Shown: positions 1-13,941, counted from the stretch's first letter. The stretch is 64,000 nucleotides of DNA from Prinia subflava (GCF_021018805.1 NC_086253.1:35775583-35839582), one strand, 5' to 3'. Notes: a model not told the origin generated them from the letters alone. Program-made: numbers and translations.

Positions 1-2632
1 TAGCAATAATAGGACTTTTAAAAAAGAAATTTAGGGAACAATAAGTGAGTTCTATTACATTACTTTTATACTTAAATCCAAAGCACAAAGCTTACATTTT
101 TATTAATAAATTATACTCTGGGCAGATCAGAGGGAAAGTTTCACTTATAAGGACTCTAATGTCTCTTAGAAAGCTGCATTAAAGAGTATCTAGTATTCAA
201 AACCATCAGCATGTCTTTAGGGCAAAAAACCAAGCAAGAAGACACAGAAATAAATCCAAAACAAAACAAATGTTAAAAACCCAAAAACCTCCATGTCATT
301 CTTCAATGATATTTCCTCCAGCATTTCAGTTAGGAGTTATTCCTTCCAAGCATTTAAAAATTTTGATTATTCCTTCAGCTAAAATTGTCACTCAACCTTA
401 TTCTCTCTTATTTCAATTCCTTACCTGTAAACCATAAACATAAAATCACAGAGCAGTAGAAACAACCTGAAGATAGATTTCAAAATTGACTTGTGGGATT
501 CTAGCCGTAGTGGAGGGGTTTTTTTTGTGTAAGGAAATAAATGGAGAGTAGCTGGGGAAAAACAAAGCAAAACAAAACCCCAAAACACTAGAAAGTGGAA
601 ATATATTAGAAGAGCATATTGCTGACCTTAAAAGATAGCTGGCATTTTTACACAACTCCTGTTACTCTGAGCAAGCTATCCTGACACAGGTTGCACTCAC
701 AGAAGCTTTAGAGAACCCCTTCAGACAGCTCCTTTTAGAAACCCTTGAGGTTTTCAGAGGATCTATGCACACTTCAAAGTTTTGATCACTTGAGCTTCTC
801 AGTGGCCACACAACTGCATAGCCTGCAGTACAGGCATTTTTTGACTCTTCATTTCCCTGAAGTATTGTAGGCTTCAGGGGAAATTTCAGCCATAGCTTTG
901 AAGCACAGAGATAGTTGAGCTACTGTAGAAGGTTCTGTGGGGGTTTTTTTTGCACTCAGCAAAGTGTTTTTTCATGCACCTGCATTCTTTTCTTTAACAG
1001 GTCTCACATCCTTACCCACATTTCATTAGAAAATTGGTTCTACTCCAGAATATTGAGGAGAAAGACCAAGGCACATTAGTATTCCAATTTTTTACTGAGA
1101 TATCAGGGCTTCTGACAGACAAATAGTAAGTTGACCACATCTTTTGGCATAAATTGATAATAGGTCTTCAAAACCAGCTTCCTCTCCCATCTAATTATTG
1201 TTACTGTGAGATACTGTTAAATTCCTTTTGTATAATACTATATTCAGCTATATTCAACAGATTTGTTCCGCTAGGTTGGCTCAACAACTGCTCTTGGTCA
1301 CAGTCTTTTAACACCTTATTCAAGGGAGGAGAAGTAGGAGGGAAAAGAAAGAAGGCAGAAAATGAGAAGAGGATTGAGAAAAGGAGTAAACTTGTAGGGA
1401 ACCTAACTTAGTTGATTATTGTGGCTTGCCTATTCAGTACAATGAGAACAGTCTGCTCTTAAAGGAAAATACCTTAGGCATAATAAAAGTCATCTTTCAA
1501 AAACAAGATGCTGCATTTAGGAGCCAATACATAGGCATCTGTAAGAATCTAATTTTAAATTTTTGCCAGAATTCTTTCCATTTTGAACCTGGGAGGCAAG
1601 AAAAGAACCCATTATAAAATCAGTAAGTTTACTTAATGGGAATACAACCTTCCTTTTCCCTACACATTTTCTCTCAAAATAGTTTTGTTCAAATGACACA
1701 TATCCTTGAGATGTTTTCTTTTAGTGAACAATTAATGCCTTGCTTTTAGCTAGAAAGGTTTTCACCAGAGTTACTGGTATGTTTGTGAGCCATTCGTTCA
1801 GTGGTGCTGTAGCCTCAAAACTGTATTTTGGCTGCTCGAAATTCAGATGTTAGTCTACAGCTTAATCAGAAAATAGGCTCTAAGATGATCTTACCTAGAC
1901 AGAAGACTGAGTACTGCTTGGATCCCCTATTTGCAGCAATGATTAGACTGGACAAGAGAATAGATATTAATAGCAATCTTAGGGAATAAAGCGATATTTT
2001 TCTGGGAATACGTAAATTGAGTTATTTGTGATACCAAAATGAAGGCCAGAAGGAAAATTACTTTCTATTGCTGTACTGGAAGGAAAATAAGGGAAAACCT
2101 GTTTGACTAAAGGACAATGTTAGCACAATAATTGGTTATAACCTGACTGTTGAATACTTTCTGTCTGGCAGTAAGAACCTTTGAGCCCTAAAATAGATTG
2201 CATAAGGTGCTAAGGAAAGTTTTTACTGCAAGCTTTAAAGAGCAGCATAGACAAATGGTTTTGAGCATTGTGATCCAGACAATGTGGGTAAAGACTAGAT
2301 AACTCGACAATCCCTGAAACTTCCTTCCAGCTTTATTTCTGTGATATGATTTCATACAAGACCAGAAGATTGGACCAAATTTGGTGATCAAACTATTGCT
2401 TCCAAAACTGCACTATTATTGTTAAGACAAATAACAAGCTACTTTTTAACTGTCAGAAGACTATATCTTCTGACAAAATTTTTAGGTCTGCTGCCCAGAA
2501 TGGATATTTTCACATATACAACTAATGGGACACTTTTCAGAAAGTTTTCAAGTCCCACAAGCAATCTTTCATAGAAACTGGAAGAAAGGGAAAACTTTTA
2601 AAGGTGTATTTCAGGGGGTAAGCTGCATAAAA
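1..2632. other. Intergenic DNA, no gene or repeat family recognised
   Basis: AT-rich sequence with frequent stops in all frames. The longest open frames (under 95 codons) show no domain, signal peptide or low-complexity bias suggesting coding. Short A/C-rich patches lie at about 239-290 and 556-590, and T runs follow G runs near 520 and 943. No transposon end, LTR terminus or tRNA promoter box was recognised. Confidence 0.6.
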
Positions 2633-2695
2633 AACCAACTAACTAACCAACCAACCAACCAACCAACCAACCAACCAACCAACCAACCAACCAAC
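2633..2695. repeat. (AACC)n tetranucleotide microsatellite
   Basis: After a short AACT-type lead-in, AACC is repeated about 12-13 times with no interruption. Read in one frame it gives repeated Asn-Gln-Pro-Thr, which accounts for the apparent 90-codon open frame across it. That frame is not regarded as a gene. Confidence 0.95.
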
Positions 2696-5600
2696 CTCCT
2701 AATCACATGCAAGCTCAAAAAGTCAAAAAGGAGCCTCAGAAGGTTTTGTTCATCCCCAGGCAAGAGTCTTCTCCTACATCACATGAGGGTACTTTAGAAC
2801 TAAGACCTAATTCTGGGATCATTTTTCTTGGACATCTATTTAATTCAATATTTATCTGCTTTAATTTTTAGATGGTACCATCTACACTATTAAAATATAT
2901 TCTGTGAATTGTATTGTTATAGGTTTCTTACGTTACCTTACCTTTTAGTTATGTTCTGGTAGCACCCTAGATCTAATCAAAAGCAGAATCTGTAAATACA
3001 TAGTTATAGGCAAAACAATGATTTCAAAGAGTGAGGGTAGTGGAGTTAAGTAGTATCTATACTACAACCATGACTATTTCCTTCAAATTAGGACTTACTC
3101 AGAAAATTATTTATGGGCAGCAATTATACTTTTCAGTTTGTGCATCTACAGTCTTTTTTGTGTGGGATCTTCATACCCTTGGCTGAATTTGTGTACTTGC
3201 CCTCAGGATTCTGATTGCTACACTCGTGGCTAAGGCCCAGAAGCCTGTATCTCCTAAAAGGGAATTTTGCTTTGTATGAGGAGGCAATAATTGCTATTTT
3301 ATAATATTCAAGACCACTTAATTTTTGGGAATATTATCAGCATTCCTTATGTAGAAAGAAGGTGCTATAGAGATTGAAAATTGTCTGCGGGATGTTTTCA
3401 TCAATTTCTTTACTTGACTGGAGCAGGGACTTGCCCTCTGTGACTGAACCTAGGGAAAATGCCTGTAATGTCTTAGCAGCACATAACAAGCTGTGGATAA
3501 ATGAAATCCTCAACAGTAGCAGCTCTCAGTTAGCTATACCCAGAAGCAGCAGGAGGATTCTTGAGATGTAGAAAGCTTTGCTACAGATGCCTAAGGACAG
3601 AGTGTTAGGATACCTAGGGTTTTCAAAGATAGTATGCTGTATTAGAAATTGGCTTTTTGTTGGGTTTTCAACTCAGGCTATAAAACTCTCTTGGTGTTTA
3701 GAGGAAACTTATTTTCATACATTTGGTGGTTTTTGTGCTTTTTTTAACTTCTAAGAAATGTCTAAAATTAATTAAGCATCTGTTTTCTTCTTTGTTTGAA
3801 GCAACTTTTACTTTTAAACAGCTGTTTAGCCTATGATAATAGTCTTCCTCCTGGGAAAGCAGTTCATCTCTGTTGCCAGATTCCATTACCTTAGGATGGG
3901 TTGTTTTAATTTACTAAATGGATAAGTTCTGCTTCTACGTATTTGTGTCTGTGTGACTGTTTCTTACTCTCTGGCATATTGGCACAGTTCTTCTTATGTT
4001 TATTAAGCTGTTAAGCACTTGTTAGAGCTTTGCCACTAATTGACCTTTTGCCTGGGGAAATGTAAGAGATGAGATATGAATGGAGTAGTGAAGTTCATTC
4101 AGCTTTCTTTTTCCCATTTGCCTGTGTATATACCTTCTTCATTGTTTCAATTCTTCTGTCCATCTAGAAAAAGAAAGACCACAGAGTATTATTAAACACA
4201 AGAGAATGAAGAAGGCTAGTTTTCCTCAGCTTCTACTAGAGAACGGGATGGAGCCTCATGAGTCAAACAAGAAGTTCTCCAGACCTTGAGAGAAAACCCT
4301 GTAATGAAGGAAGCAGAAATTACTGGGTTTGCAGTGCTCTCACTCCTTTTGTCTTCCTCAGTTTTTTGTTTTAATGAAAATGATGGGGCTTTTTATAAGC
4401 GGTTTTAACAATTCTGTATGAGAACAAATTACTCAAGATAATCTTCATCTTCTACTTTATTACTACCCTGTAATGTAGTCCATGGGTCCTGGAAAAATGT
4501 TTTGTCTCTCACTTTTTCAGGAAAATGTTATTTATAGGAACAAATGTTTTAACTCAAAGATTCAGGAAGATGCCAAAACCTTCCTGCTACTGCAAAATAG
4601 CAAATAGCAAGCAAGAAGTTAGTTTTATGCAAAGTCTAAGAGATCTTTTCCTTATTCTTTTGTGTTAAGACAGCTTAGGATATGCAAACCATTGCCTGAT
4701 ACCTCATTAGTTTTGACAAAAAATAGTCAAAGGCCTTGATCTCTGGATCAGCTCAATTTAAAATGGTTTGTTTTTCTGGTTAAAAATGTATCAGTTTTTT
4801 ATCTCCATTCCTGAACATCTGTCTACAGCATTTCCCCTTTAGCAACAGTTACTGAAGAGGGAGAAAATCAGCTTGAGAATGGAAACGTGAATATCTTCTA
4901 GGTGAAGAAGCTATGCAGAGCTACAATCCTAGGTTCAAGTTTCAACTCTCTTTCATAAGAGCTTCCACTTTCCTGGTTTCCGTCATTAAGAAAGCTCTCT
5001 GTCTTGAGTCATTTATGTTCTTTATTTTTGCAATCTTAGTTTCATTTCTGTTTGGGTAATCATGATGTTGCATCATAGGACATGTAAGCAATAAAATAAT
5101 ATGACAAAATGGATATCATGTGCATCAAAATCTAAAGAGGGTTGGGTTTTTTTTCCATTACACTAAACAGGTTTTTTTTGATGAGGACTAATTCCAAAGA
5201 TGTCTGTCACCCTTTACATCTTCTCTCACTAGATTTTTCAGCTATGCAGTTGCAGTGGCTAAGACTTTGTGGATGAGACTTCTAGAAATGTTCAGAGTTA
5301 GCTTTCTGCTGCTTCATTAAATGATTGGCTTTTTGCAGCAGAGCTGTAATGAGCCTCGGCACTTCTACCCCTTTGTAAGAACTCCAGTTCACACAAAAAC
5401 AACCTGGAATGATCTGATCTCTTAATTCAGAGTCTCTGGTCCACAGCACCTTGGAAAGTCCCAATTGTGTCCTGCAGCCTCACTTAGATAAAGACAATTA
5501 GAATTAATCTTCACTCGGTGTTCAAGGAGTTGGATTTTACTCAACACTGAGAAGTTGTTTCTGCACTTATATCAAATTTTCAAGTATACTTGTTAACCAC

Positions 5601-8600
5601 TTTAAAAAAGACAGAGTTTACCACAGAGAGTCAGCCTTAGATTCCATGACTAAAGGGGAGCTGAAATGCTTGTAAAAGATTACAGGCAGTAGGAGGAACG
5701 TTAGTTGACAGCTTTGGGAAGCTATCTGGTTGTGCAACTGTTGAACAGTTCGTCTTCCAATATCACATGCTAGAAGGTTGTTGTCAGAAGACAGCTGGGC
5801 CTTTCTGTATTCCTCTTTATTATTTTTCAGGAGTGGGTTAATGTTTTCCTAAAAGAATTGGTGAACCTAATTTATAAATCCTTTAGTTCTCTTCTAATTA
5901 GGAAAAAAAATGAAGGGAAATATAATTAACAATATTCCAGTTCAGAACTTGAAGACTGGGACCTGGAAGACATAGATCTTATTGCTGGCTTTTTAAGATA
6001 CTCAATTCATGTAAATTGTACTTATTTTGGATCATTCTTGTAATAACAATATTATAGCAATAATTAAGAGCCAGTTTAAAACAAGCCTCCATGGTGCTGG
6101 GTAGTATGCAAAGTATCAGTAGGTGTTCCTTTATCAAACTTCAGTGGATAGAGAAAGGAAAGGGGAGTTGGCTCACAGAGGGAACCACAGCAAGCCAATA
6201 AGTGTTGTTTCACCAACTTTTTCATATCTTTCTTTTTAGTGATTTACTTCAGAGGCAATAAACACTGGAAAAAAGGGAAAATGAACAGGGTAACAGGGCT
6301 GGAAGAGAGTATAAATGGAATTAAGCAGGTATGAAGAGACTGTGAGGAAAATAAATGAAGCAATTAGTGAGACAGCAAGTCAGCTAAACCTGCAGATCCA
6401 GTGAATGTTTAGATGACCATGCCTTGACTGATTCTCTGCCTATGACCAGGTATTATTCCCTTCTGCTGTGGGATTTTGACAAACAGCTCTATTTTCAAGT
6501 CATTCTACTTTTGTGAAAACTATGGAAAATAGAAACCCTTTCTTTCCTTTTTCACGGAGTTTTTGGTCTTCCCATTTGGAGTCCTCTCCAGTTAACAAAA
6601 ACATCTTTCAAAGTAGAATGTCAGCCTAGAGGTTGAACATGAAACTACTAATCAAAACCCAATCTAAATACAAAAATATTTATTAGGAAGACAGCAGGGA
6701 AAAGTAAACATCAAGAATCCTGAAAGTCCTGCTTTATTCCTGTACAATCCTTTTCAGCCATAACTGATATTTCCAAAAATGCCATGTTGGCAGTGATATT
6801 ACAAAGCTGTGAATTCTAGAGTGTTTTTAAGTCTGTTTATTTTGTTAGAGTTCTTTCTTTTCTAAGGTACTTCTAGGTGTAAAGCACTATATAAGATATG
6901 CTATCTATGTGTATTTATGTATCCTGTATACAAAATGCATATGAAATGGCAAGAATAAAAGCTAAAAAAACCATTACAAGCCTCCATTGTACATTTATTC
7001 CTTAGGCCTTGCAAATTCTGGAATATCAGTCAAAGCTGTAGCAAAGGGACATGTGATTGCTGATATCATCTTCACTGTCATTCTTTCTATCTTCTGTAAA
7101 CCAGGGTTACTGGGGTACTGTCTAGAAAAATTGTACGTGAAAAGCTGAAGTGTTTCCTCTCACAGGACAGGAAGGCAGGTATCTATCAACTCTTATGAAC
7201 AAACATTGTTACACCAGTTTCTGGCCTTCTCCCAGAAAATTTCATCCATTAAAGCCAATTCATATTTACAACACAGGAAATGCAAATAGAGCTTTTAAAC
7301 TCCAATCAATGCGCATTGTGGAAACGATCCCTTAAAGTTACAGAGGTACAACCTGACACAGCTTTTTTCTGCCACTACTTAGACATCCTCTGTAATGGCA
7401 CATCTGTCTGGTTACCAGGTCCTTTGTCTTAAATTGTTACTCTGTGCTTGTTACTTCATCACATTACTCTGAAAGGTCTGGTTGTTGTATGAACTGACAC
7501 ATTCCACATATGCAGGATACTTACGGAACAACTGTTATAATAAAAATAATAATTTTGGCTTTTCATGTTATTTTACAAACTGGGAGGGGTGCATTAGCAG
7601 TGAGCAGAGTTTCAGCTTGCAAGAGATTGTGTCATTCTGCTAGCTATGCTCTCCTCTTTTAAATATAAAAGAATCTCTGTCTTGCAGACATTAGAAAGGT
7701 GACTGTATTCCCGTCCGAAAGTTGCATTTAAGAGTTTTGAAATCCTGTTCAAATGTTTCATGTTCACTGAATTTTCTTTCACAGATAAATGCCATGTATT
7801 ATTTTAAATAATCTTAAATAAATGATTAGGATGGAGAGGGATGTTCCTTTTTTGGTATGCAAAAACAACTGTTTGTACTGTATTATATTTTGGTATTCAT
7901 ACATTTGTTGTTAAAAACATTTTTGAATGTTGAGATGCATTTTGCCCTGTGAAATGTAATAAACTGTGGACTGGAAATATATGAAACCTGAGCTTTTTAA
8001 TTATTTTCCCAAGGAAGAATAAGCATAATGTCACACGGGCTTGCTGAATCTGCAGTGAGCTCCCCACAGCTGGAAAACTGCACCAGCAATTCTTGCAGCC
8101 AGCTGAGGTTTGACTCACTTGTTTCACTTGGGATGTATGGAGAAATCTTCCTGATTTTTCATGAACTCACACTAACAACAATGTTTTTGCCATTAAAATA
8201 CAAAAATACTTTAAATTTGTGATTATTTACCCTTAGAAAAAGAATTTTCTCGCTGTAAAATCTGGCAAAATTTAAAACAGAGACTACAAAATTGTTCAAA
8301 AAGAGAGTTGAAGAAAATGAGCACTTTCTCATTTTCAAATGATACAAAGAACCTTCCTCTGTGATTATCTGTGGAAACATGTTATTGAATATAGCTTCTT
8401 ACATATGTAGATCAGACAATTGATATGTTGTGGATAGGTTGTATCTATGGCAAAATTATTTGCAATAACTTGTGAGGCAGCAAAATAAATTTTATTCTTT
8501 ATCATAATTTCTTTATTTTTCTTTGTGCTTTGCCTGCAAAAAAACACTTGTTTAATCACAAACACTGGGTCAGACACTCCTGCAAAAATAGCACAATTGT

Positions 8601-9211
8601 AATGTGGGTTTAAACCGGATGTTTTATCTGTAATTTGACATATTGTGTAACCAGACATAAGCTGTATCAACTGCTTGGATACAGGGTAACCATTAAAAAC
8701 TCTAGTTAGGGCATATGGAAGCTTTTTGTATCATTTGTGACATTTACAGACTGTATTTGGTACCATTGTAAGAAATCCAGCTGGTTCTACATATATCTGC
8801 CCTTTCATATAGATCCAAGTCCAGAGCCTAATGTTATTCAAACTTCAATTCAGTCTTTGAGTCCAGAGCTGGTTTTTTTTCAGTTGAAATTAGAGCAATG
8901 GGTGTCTAAATAGCTTCAATTTTCTTCAGATTTAAGGCAGAGTGTTAAAACACCTTGACCTGACCCAGAAAAAAATCCCCTTTGACTTCTCTTGCCACAG
9001 TCACAGGTTTATCCTATAGTCTTATTTTGGGACCCTAATGTAGGGTTCTGGCTTGTTGCCAAAACTTCTGGTTTTTGTAGTTATTCAAGTTTCCTCTTGG
9101 TTGAATTGGGACCTCACTTGACCTGTCATTTTCTCTCTCTGTGTCCCAGGATGGAGAAAATATTCCAGGAAACATATTATTTTCTGGACTGGCTAAATTT
9201 TTGTCTGGTGA

Positions 9212-9213
<2 letters not shown>
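2696..9213. other. Intergenic DNA, nothing recognised
   Basis: About 6.5 kb of AT-rich sequence. Overlapping open frames on both strands near 7.9-8.7 kb reflect a locally low stop density. They lack recognisable protein features, and no frame stands out over another. I saw no CR1 tail, LTR terminus or SINE promoter in this stretch. Confidence 0.55.
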
Positions 9214-9255
<42 letters not shown>

Positions 9256-9274
9256 TAATAATAATAATAATAAT
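9214..9274. repeat. (AAT)n trinucleotide microsatellite
   Basis: About 20 tandem AAT/ATA units, with one interruption (a TGATAAT) about two thirds of the way through. The open frame ending just before it (8992-9216) is not regarded as coding. Confidence 0.95.
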
Positions 9275-9927
9275 TTTCTTTCCACAGAGCTAAAGAGGCC
9301 CATTACACTTGGGATAAGAGGAAATCTAGGGCTAACTACATTTTTAAAGTATGGAAATTAGCAGAGCAGATGGATAACTGAAGTCTTTTATACTAGACTT
9401 GGTTCACATACAAATTTTTCCTATGTAATTGCACTCTTTTAAATACAGCATAACAATTTACCCCCAAAAAAATTAGAAAAAAAAAATAGTACTAGATTCT
9501 GCATGGACTTGGTTGGATTGTTAATTTTTACATGCTCTTTTTTGAAGCATTCTTGTGTGGTGTTCCTATTTTGAAAACAGTCACTTAAAATCTCTACAGT
9601 CTACCTTCTCCAGACTAGAATATTTTACTACAGGTAAACAAAATATGAAAAGCCACAGTCTACTTAAAAACAGTTGATGCATGGAAACCAAGAAAGAATA
9701 TTTTTATTATGAAGGCTTTATTCTCTATAAATGTCAAGAAATGCTGTGAGAATAAGGGAATTTTTCCACCACATTTCAGATTTTCTCACAATTGTTGCTT
9801 GCTTTTCAAGACAAGTTTTTTGCATCTCACACTTAGGACTTTTTCTCTTCAGTAAAAAAAAAAAAAGAAAAAAAAGAAAAAAAAATCCCAGATGCTTCTG
9901 AAACTAAAATATGCAATCAATTTAATT
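9275..9927. other. Intergenic DNA with an A-rich tract
   Basis: Unassigned AT-rich DNA. An A-rich tract with scattered G lies at about 9853-9885. The last bases (9928-9933, CTCCTG) are the left copy of the target duplication of the adjacent LTR. Confidence 0.6.
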
Positions 9928-9933
9928 CTCCTG

Positions 9934-10498
9934 TGTCAGGGTGCTCACTCAGAGCCGACGGCTCTATCACCGGCCAGCCCAGACACGGCGACAGGCGTCG
10001 TAGGGGGGTCAGACCGCGAGCAGCGCAGGCAGCACTGACCCTGTGGGTTCTTGTCCTATCAGGGGCTCCTGTGAGCGATGGAGATTCGACAGGCAGTGGA
10101 ACGAAAGGAGGAAACAAATTCCAGATGAACAGAGGGTTTATTACAAACACCTCCTCAGCCTGGGACTGTTCAGGTGGAGGGGGGTGCAGGGGGTTTTTGT
10201 CAGGGGCGAGTTGGGGGAGGGCAAAGGGAGTGGTCAGTCACTGCTGGCCAACCAGGGCCAGTTGCCAGGGGACCCGGGGGTGGGAGAAAATAACTTGGAC
10301 TAATCAGGAGAGGGTAGGAGGGATTTCACCAAGGCGGGAAGGAATAACAGGCAGCTAACTGTGTGCCGCATAACAGGTGCAGGTGCAGACAGGAGTCATG
10401 TGAGTTAAACAAAGGGACCATCAGGGGGAAGGGTACAGAGAACCAGACGAGTACAGAAATATATAAAGCACAACCGATTAAATTAACACACTGCCACA
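9934..10498 (-). mobile_element. Solo LTR of an endogenous retrovirus, 565 bp, 6-bp target duplication
   Basis: The element begins TGTCAGGG and ends TGCCACA on the plus strand, so it has the TG...CA ends of an LTR. It is flanked by a perfect 6-bp direct repeat, CTCCTG, at 9928-9933 and 10499-10504. The only AATAAA polyadenylation signal in a sensible place reads on the minus strand (10142 to 10137), so the LTR is oriented minus. It is clearly more GC-rich than the flanking DNA. No gag, pol or second LTR is next to it, so it is a solo LTR left by recombination between the two LTRs of a provirus. A 6-bp duplication is typical of ERVK-like or alpharetrovirus-like integrases; that class assignment is inference. 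Open frames of 141 and 86 codons across it (9933-10358 and 10043-10303) are accidental. Confidence 0.9.
10137..10142 (-). promoter_or_regulatory. Polyadenylation signal AATAAA within LTR
   Basis: TTTATT on the plus strand reads AATAAA on the minus strand, about 360 bp from the minus-strand start of the LTR and about 200 bp before its end. This is a plausible position for the R region and fixes the LTR's orientation. Confidence 0.6.
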
Positions 10499-10504
10499 CT
10501 CCTG

Positions 10505-13500
10505 GGAAAGAACAAAATCTCTTTTTTTCCTTGGGCATCTTTCAATGTTAGTCACAAGTATTTAATGACACAATGGTGACTGAAAGATAGAGTTTGGTCT
10601 GTTGTGGCTTGTCCAAGAAGGATGTTTTACAGTTTTATGTCATAAATAGTCTCCTCCCATTACTTAGATGCCTGTAACTCAGGCAAAGGAAACTCTGAAG
10701 TTAATATTTTCTTTCTTTTGACCATCCATCTTCTGGTTGAAAAAGGCATCTATAAAAGCATCATTTCAGGTAGACTGGAGACTGGAAAAGAGAATTAAAT
10801 TTGCATGCTTCAGGCACACATGGTAGAAAAGCCCCCTTTTTATGTTTTCTTCTTTAGGGACAAGATAGTTTGTGTATAAAACCTGATGTGCAGCTTGGTC
10901 CTCATTGCTCACTTTTGTTTAGGCATCCTTGATAGAACTATATGGAACTTATATAATACAAAACCGGTATTTATTAGTATACCATGTCAATATTTAGGAC
11001 CAATATTCTAAAAATAAAAGCATGAATGTGCTCCTTGCCTGCTCAACAGGCACCAGAAAAGCCTGGGCAAGTGGCCTCTGGCCAATTCCAGCCATATCAT
11101 CCATACATTGCTAGGTTTTGTGACAAGAGCTCATCTGCATCCCTACAAAGGAGAATGCAGAAATAACATTTGGGGTGAGGAGGTCCAAACAAAACCTCAC
11201 CTTCTTTCCAAGCCCATGACAGGAGTCATAGGTCCATCAGAGGCTCATCTTCACAAGTGCAGAGATGCATGGGGGCACAAAGTCATTCAGCCAGAGAAGT
11301 GGCTGGCTCTGTCCTATAGCCCACTGTGTCACATCAGAGTGAGACAGTGCAGGAGCACCTTTTGTTTTGAGGGGGGTCAGTGCTTAAGGCTGTGAAACCC
11401 ATTAAGAGATGCAGAGGAAATGTATTTCAGGATGTCATGAGAATTTTTATGGCTATATTTAGGGGAAGGATCTAAGTGGTTTGGGAAGGAATGAGTGTGG
11501 GAAAATAGAGACGTAAGGGAATTAAAAAGACCTAGTCATGTGTTGTTTTCTGGTTGATTGCTTGGTTAGCTGTCTATTCCCCAAGCCTAGCCACTGCAGT
11601 CTGTCTTATACATTAAATTTCTAACTCTTTCCCATAGGCAGGATCACAGGAGTAACTGGCTGTGAGGGGGACCAGTGCAGTTGTGGACAGCTGCTGGTGA
11701 CGCGTGACATCATGGGGCCTGGGTGTCTCTAGAGATGAAACCCCCAGTGCAAGTGCATGTCTAAGGGGAAGAGCACAGAGGGGATGTCTGCTGGAGGCCA
11801 AACATGGCACAGGGGGCTCTGTGTGCGGGAGCAGAATCATCACTGCCAGGAGCCAGAGTGGGCTTACAGCCTCTGAGGTTTGCACGTCCAGGTGACGGCA
11901 ACTGGTAATAAGTGGCCCTATCCAGCAAAAGACATTCTTCTCTATCACCAGCTGGTCCTCAAAACATTGATTTTTTTAATTTCAGTGAGCAATTGTCTTC
12001 CAAAACTGATCGTGTGCTATAGGTTTTCATGTTTTTCCTTATGCTTTGAATTACTATTACCAATTTCAAAAACTAAATTCTGTTTTCATTTTCACTTCTC
12101 TTGTCTTACATGGCTTTGACTTGTGTATTTACATAGTCCAGTAACAGTTTTGTTCATTAGAGCTGACTCAAAAGTCGTGCTGTTGTGCTTCACAAAGCAC
12201 AAATTTGCAGACAGCTGAATCTGTGATCTGTAAGTTGCATATCCAGATTTTTCTCCATCAATTTGACTACCTTTTTTTTTTACTTGATTTTAGTCCATGC
12301 TCTTTTAGGCAATAATGTATTTATGTATTTTCCATCTCTTATCACTTATCTCTTAAAATACCCATACCCGCTTATTTGACCTTAGCTTCCACCATGTCAC
12401 TAATATAGTGACTAATAATCCCTAGATATTAGAGATTACACAGAGGTACAATATTTTCTTTATAAGTAATGTAAAACCACTCCACTTTTCATGTGACAAT
12501 TAGGGCTGCACAAATATTGAAATATATGTTGGGGGATGCATATATTTGCTATTTAAAAAACAGAGAGGAAATAGGGAGGTGAAACTGCTTATAAAAACCA
12601 AAACAAAACACTTCTTCTACAGAGGGGGAACTCTAAAAAGCAGCACACACAGTTTGAGCATTAGTGATTAGATAGTACTTTCAAGCCTGTTTGTTTTGAA
12701 AAATCTGTCCTTCCTACACAGTACCCTTCAGGATGCAATGTAAATTGAACTGCGGGGCACTCTATAGCAAATCTACAGTCATTATCTCTAAGTTGATTCT
12801 GTCTTGTGCCTCATAACTTTTCAGAGGTACATATGAAGCTCCTCTCATAAAAGCTATTACTTTGTCTCCATGATACCTGTTGATATAAGATGATGAAATA
12901 AAGATGATTACTCATCCCAGCAGGCACCTGCTTTGACCTTGTTGTGTGTAGTTTATCACAAACATTGCTGTGTGGTATTTCAAGTTGAAAATTAGGCAGA
13001 TGCAAGAGCATAACATATGCCACTGGGCCATTTTATGTCTTCTGGCAGTACACACGAAAAGTTTATAATGCCACAAAAGCAACATTATACAGATGATACA
13101 GCAAATTTAAACTAAACCCACTGTTAAAATTGATCCAGATGAAAATAGGACCTAACTACTTACTTTCTCACTTTGAGAGCAGAAATTTTGCAGAGACCAC
13201 AGTGAAAAAACTGAAACAGAACAGAAAATAGAAAAAAAATAAGTATATATTTTTTACATGAATCCAAATGGCTAAGATACATTTGTCAACATCGATGTAC
13301 ACTTACAGTTAATATTATTTTCTATAGATACATTTCTATAATTTGAGGAGAAATAAACAATTTTCAGTGAAAACCTTCAAAGACAGAATTTTCCCCTTTC
13401 CTTTTCTGAGCAAGGCACAAATAGGATAAAAACAGAAAAAATATATAAATATAGCAAATACACTTTAAATATAAAATACTTATCTGGAGATAAAATATTA

Positions 13501-13941
13501 TCTCCAGACTTGTCCAGGAACATATGTCATAAGGATTTCACTCATTCAATAAAATCAATAGATCACAAAACCTTCCTTTTTTTGCTAGAGTTTTTTTATG
13601 ACACTTTTCTAAAGCAACAGTGGTTTCCTCCTCTGATTTGCAAATTTGAACACTGCTCTTTAGAACAGCTAGACATATTCAACAGGAGAAACAAAGGCAG
13701 TAGAACTGGAAAAATGGAAGACTCATAACATCTCTGTTTTATTTCAGAAAGCTGTATTTCAAGAGACCACTCAGCTCCTGAAATGTTATTGTTTAAACAT
13801 CAGAGAAAATTGTATTAATGTAAGATATTTTATCCTGACATTTGGGTGATTAATATATTCAGAAGTGACAAAAAATACTGTAATTAGCCTTTGTGATACC
13901 TTCAGCAACTGTATTTTCCAACTAGACCAACATCTGAATAA
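10505..13941. other. Intergenic DNA with an unexplained GC-richer block
   Basis: No repeat family recognised. Two stretches, about 11040-11400 and 11636-11930, are visibly richer in G and C than the surroundings and support open frames of 95 codons (+) and 111 codons (-). Neither frame shows a recognisable domain. A perfect 11-bp hairpin lies at 13483-13508. The rest is ordinary AT-rich sequence. Confidence 0.5.

Noticed and set aside
2633..2695. CRISPR-like regular repetition
   Set aside because: It is a contiguous tetranucleotide microsatellite with no spacers, in eukaryotic DNA.
9933..10358. 141-codon plus-strand open frame
   Set aside because: It lies inside the minus-strand solo LTR; its start coincides with the LTR edge and it is Gly/Arg/Ser-rich from GC-rich sequence.
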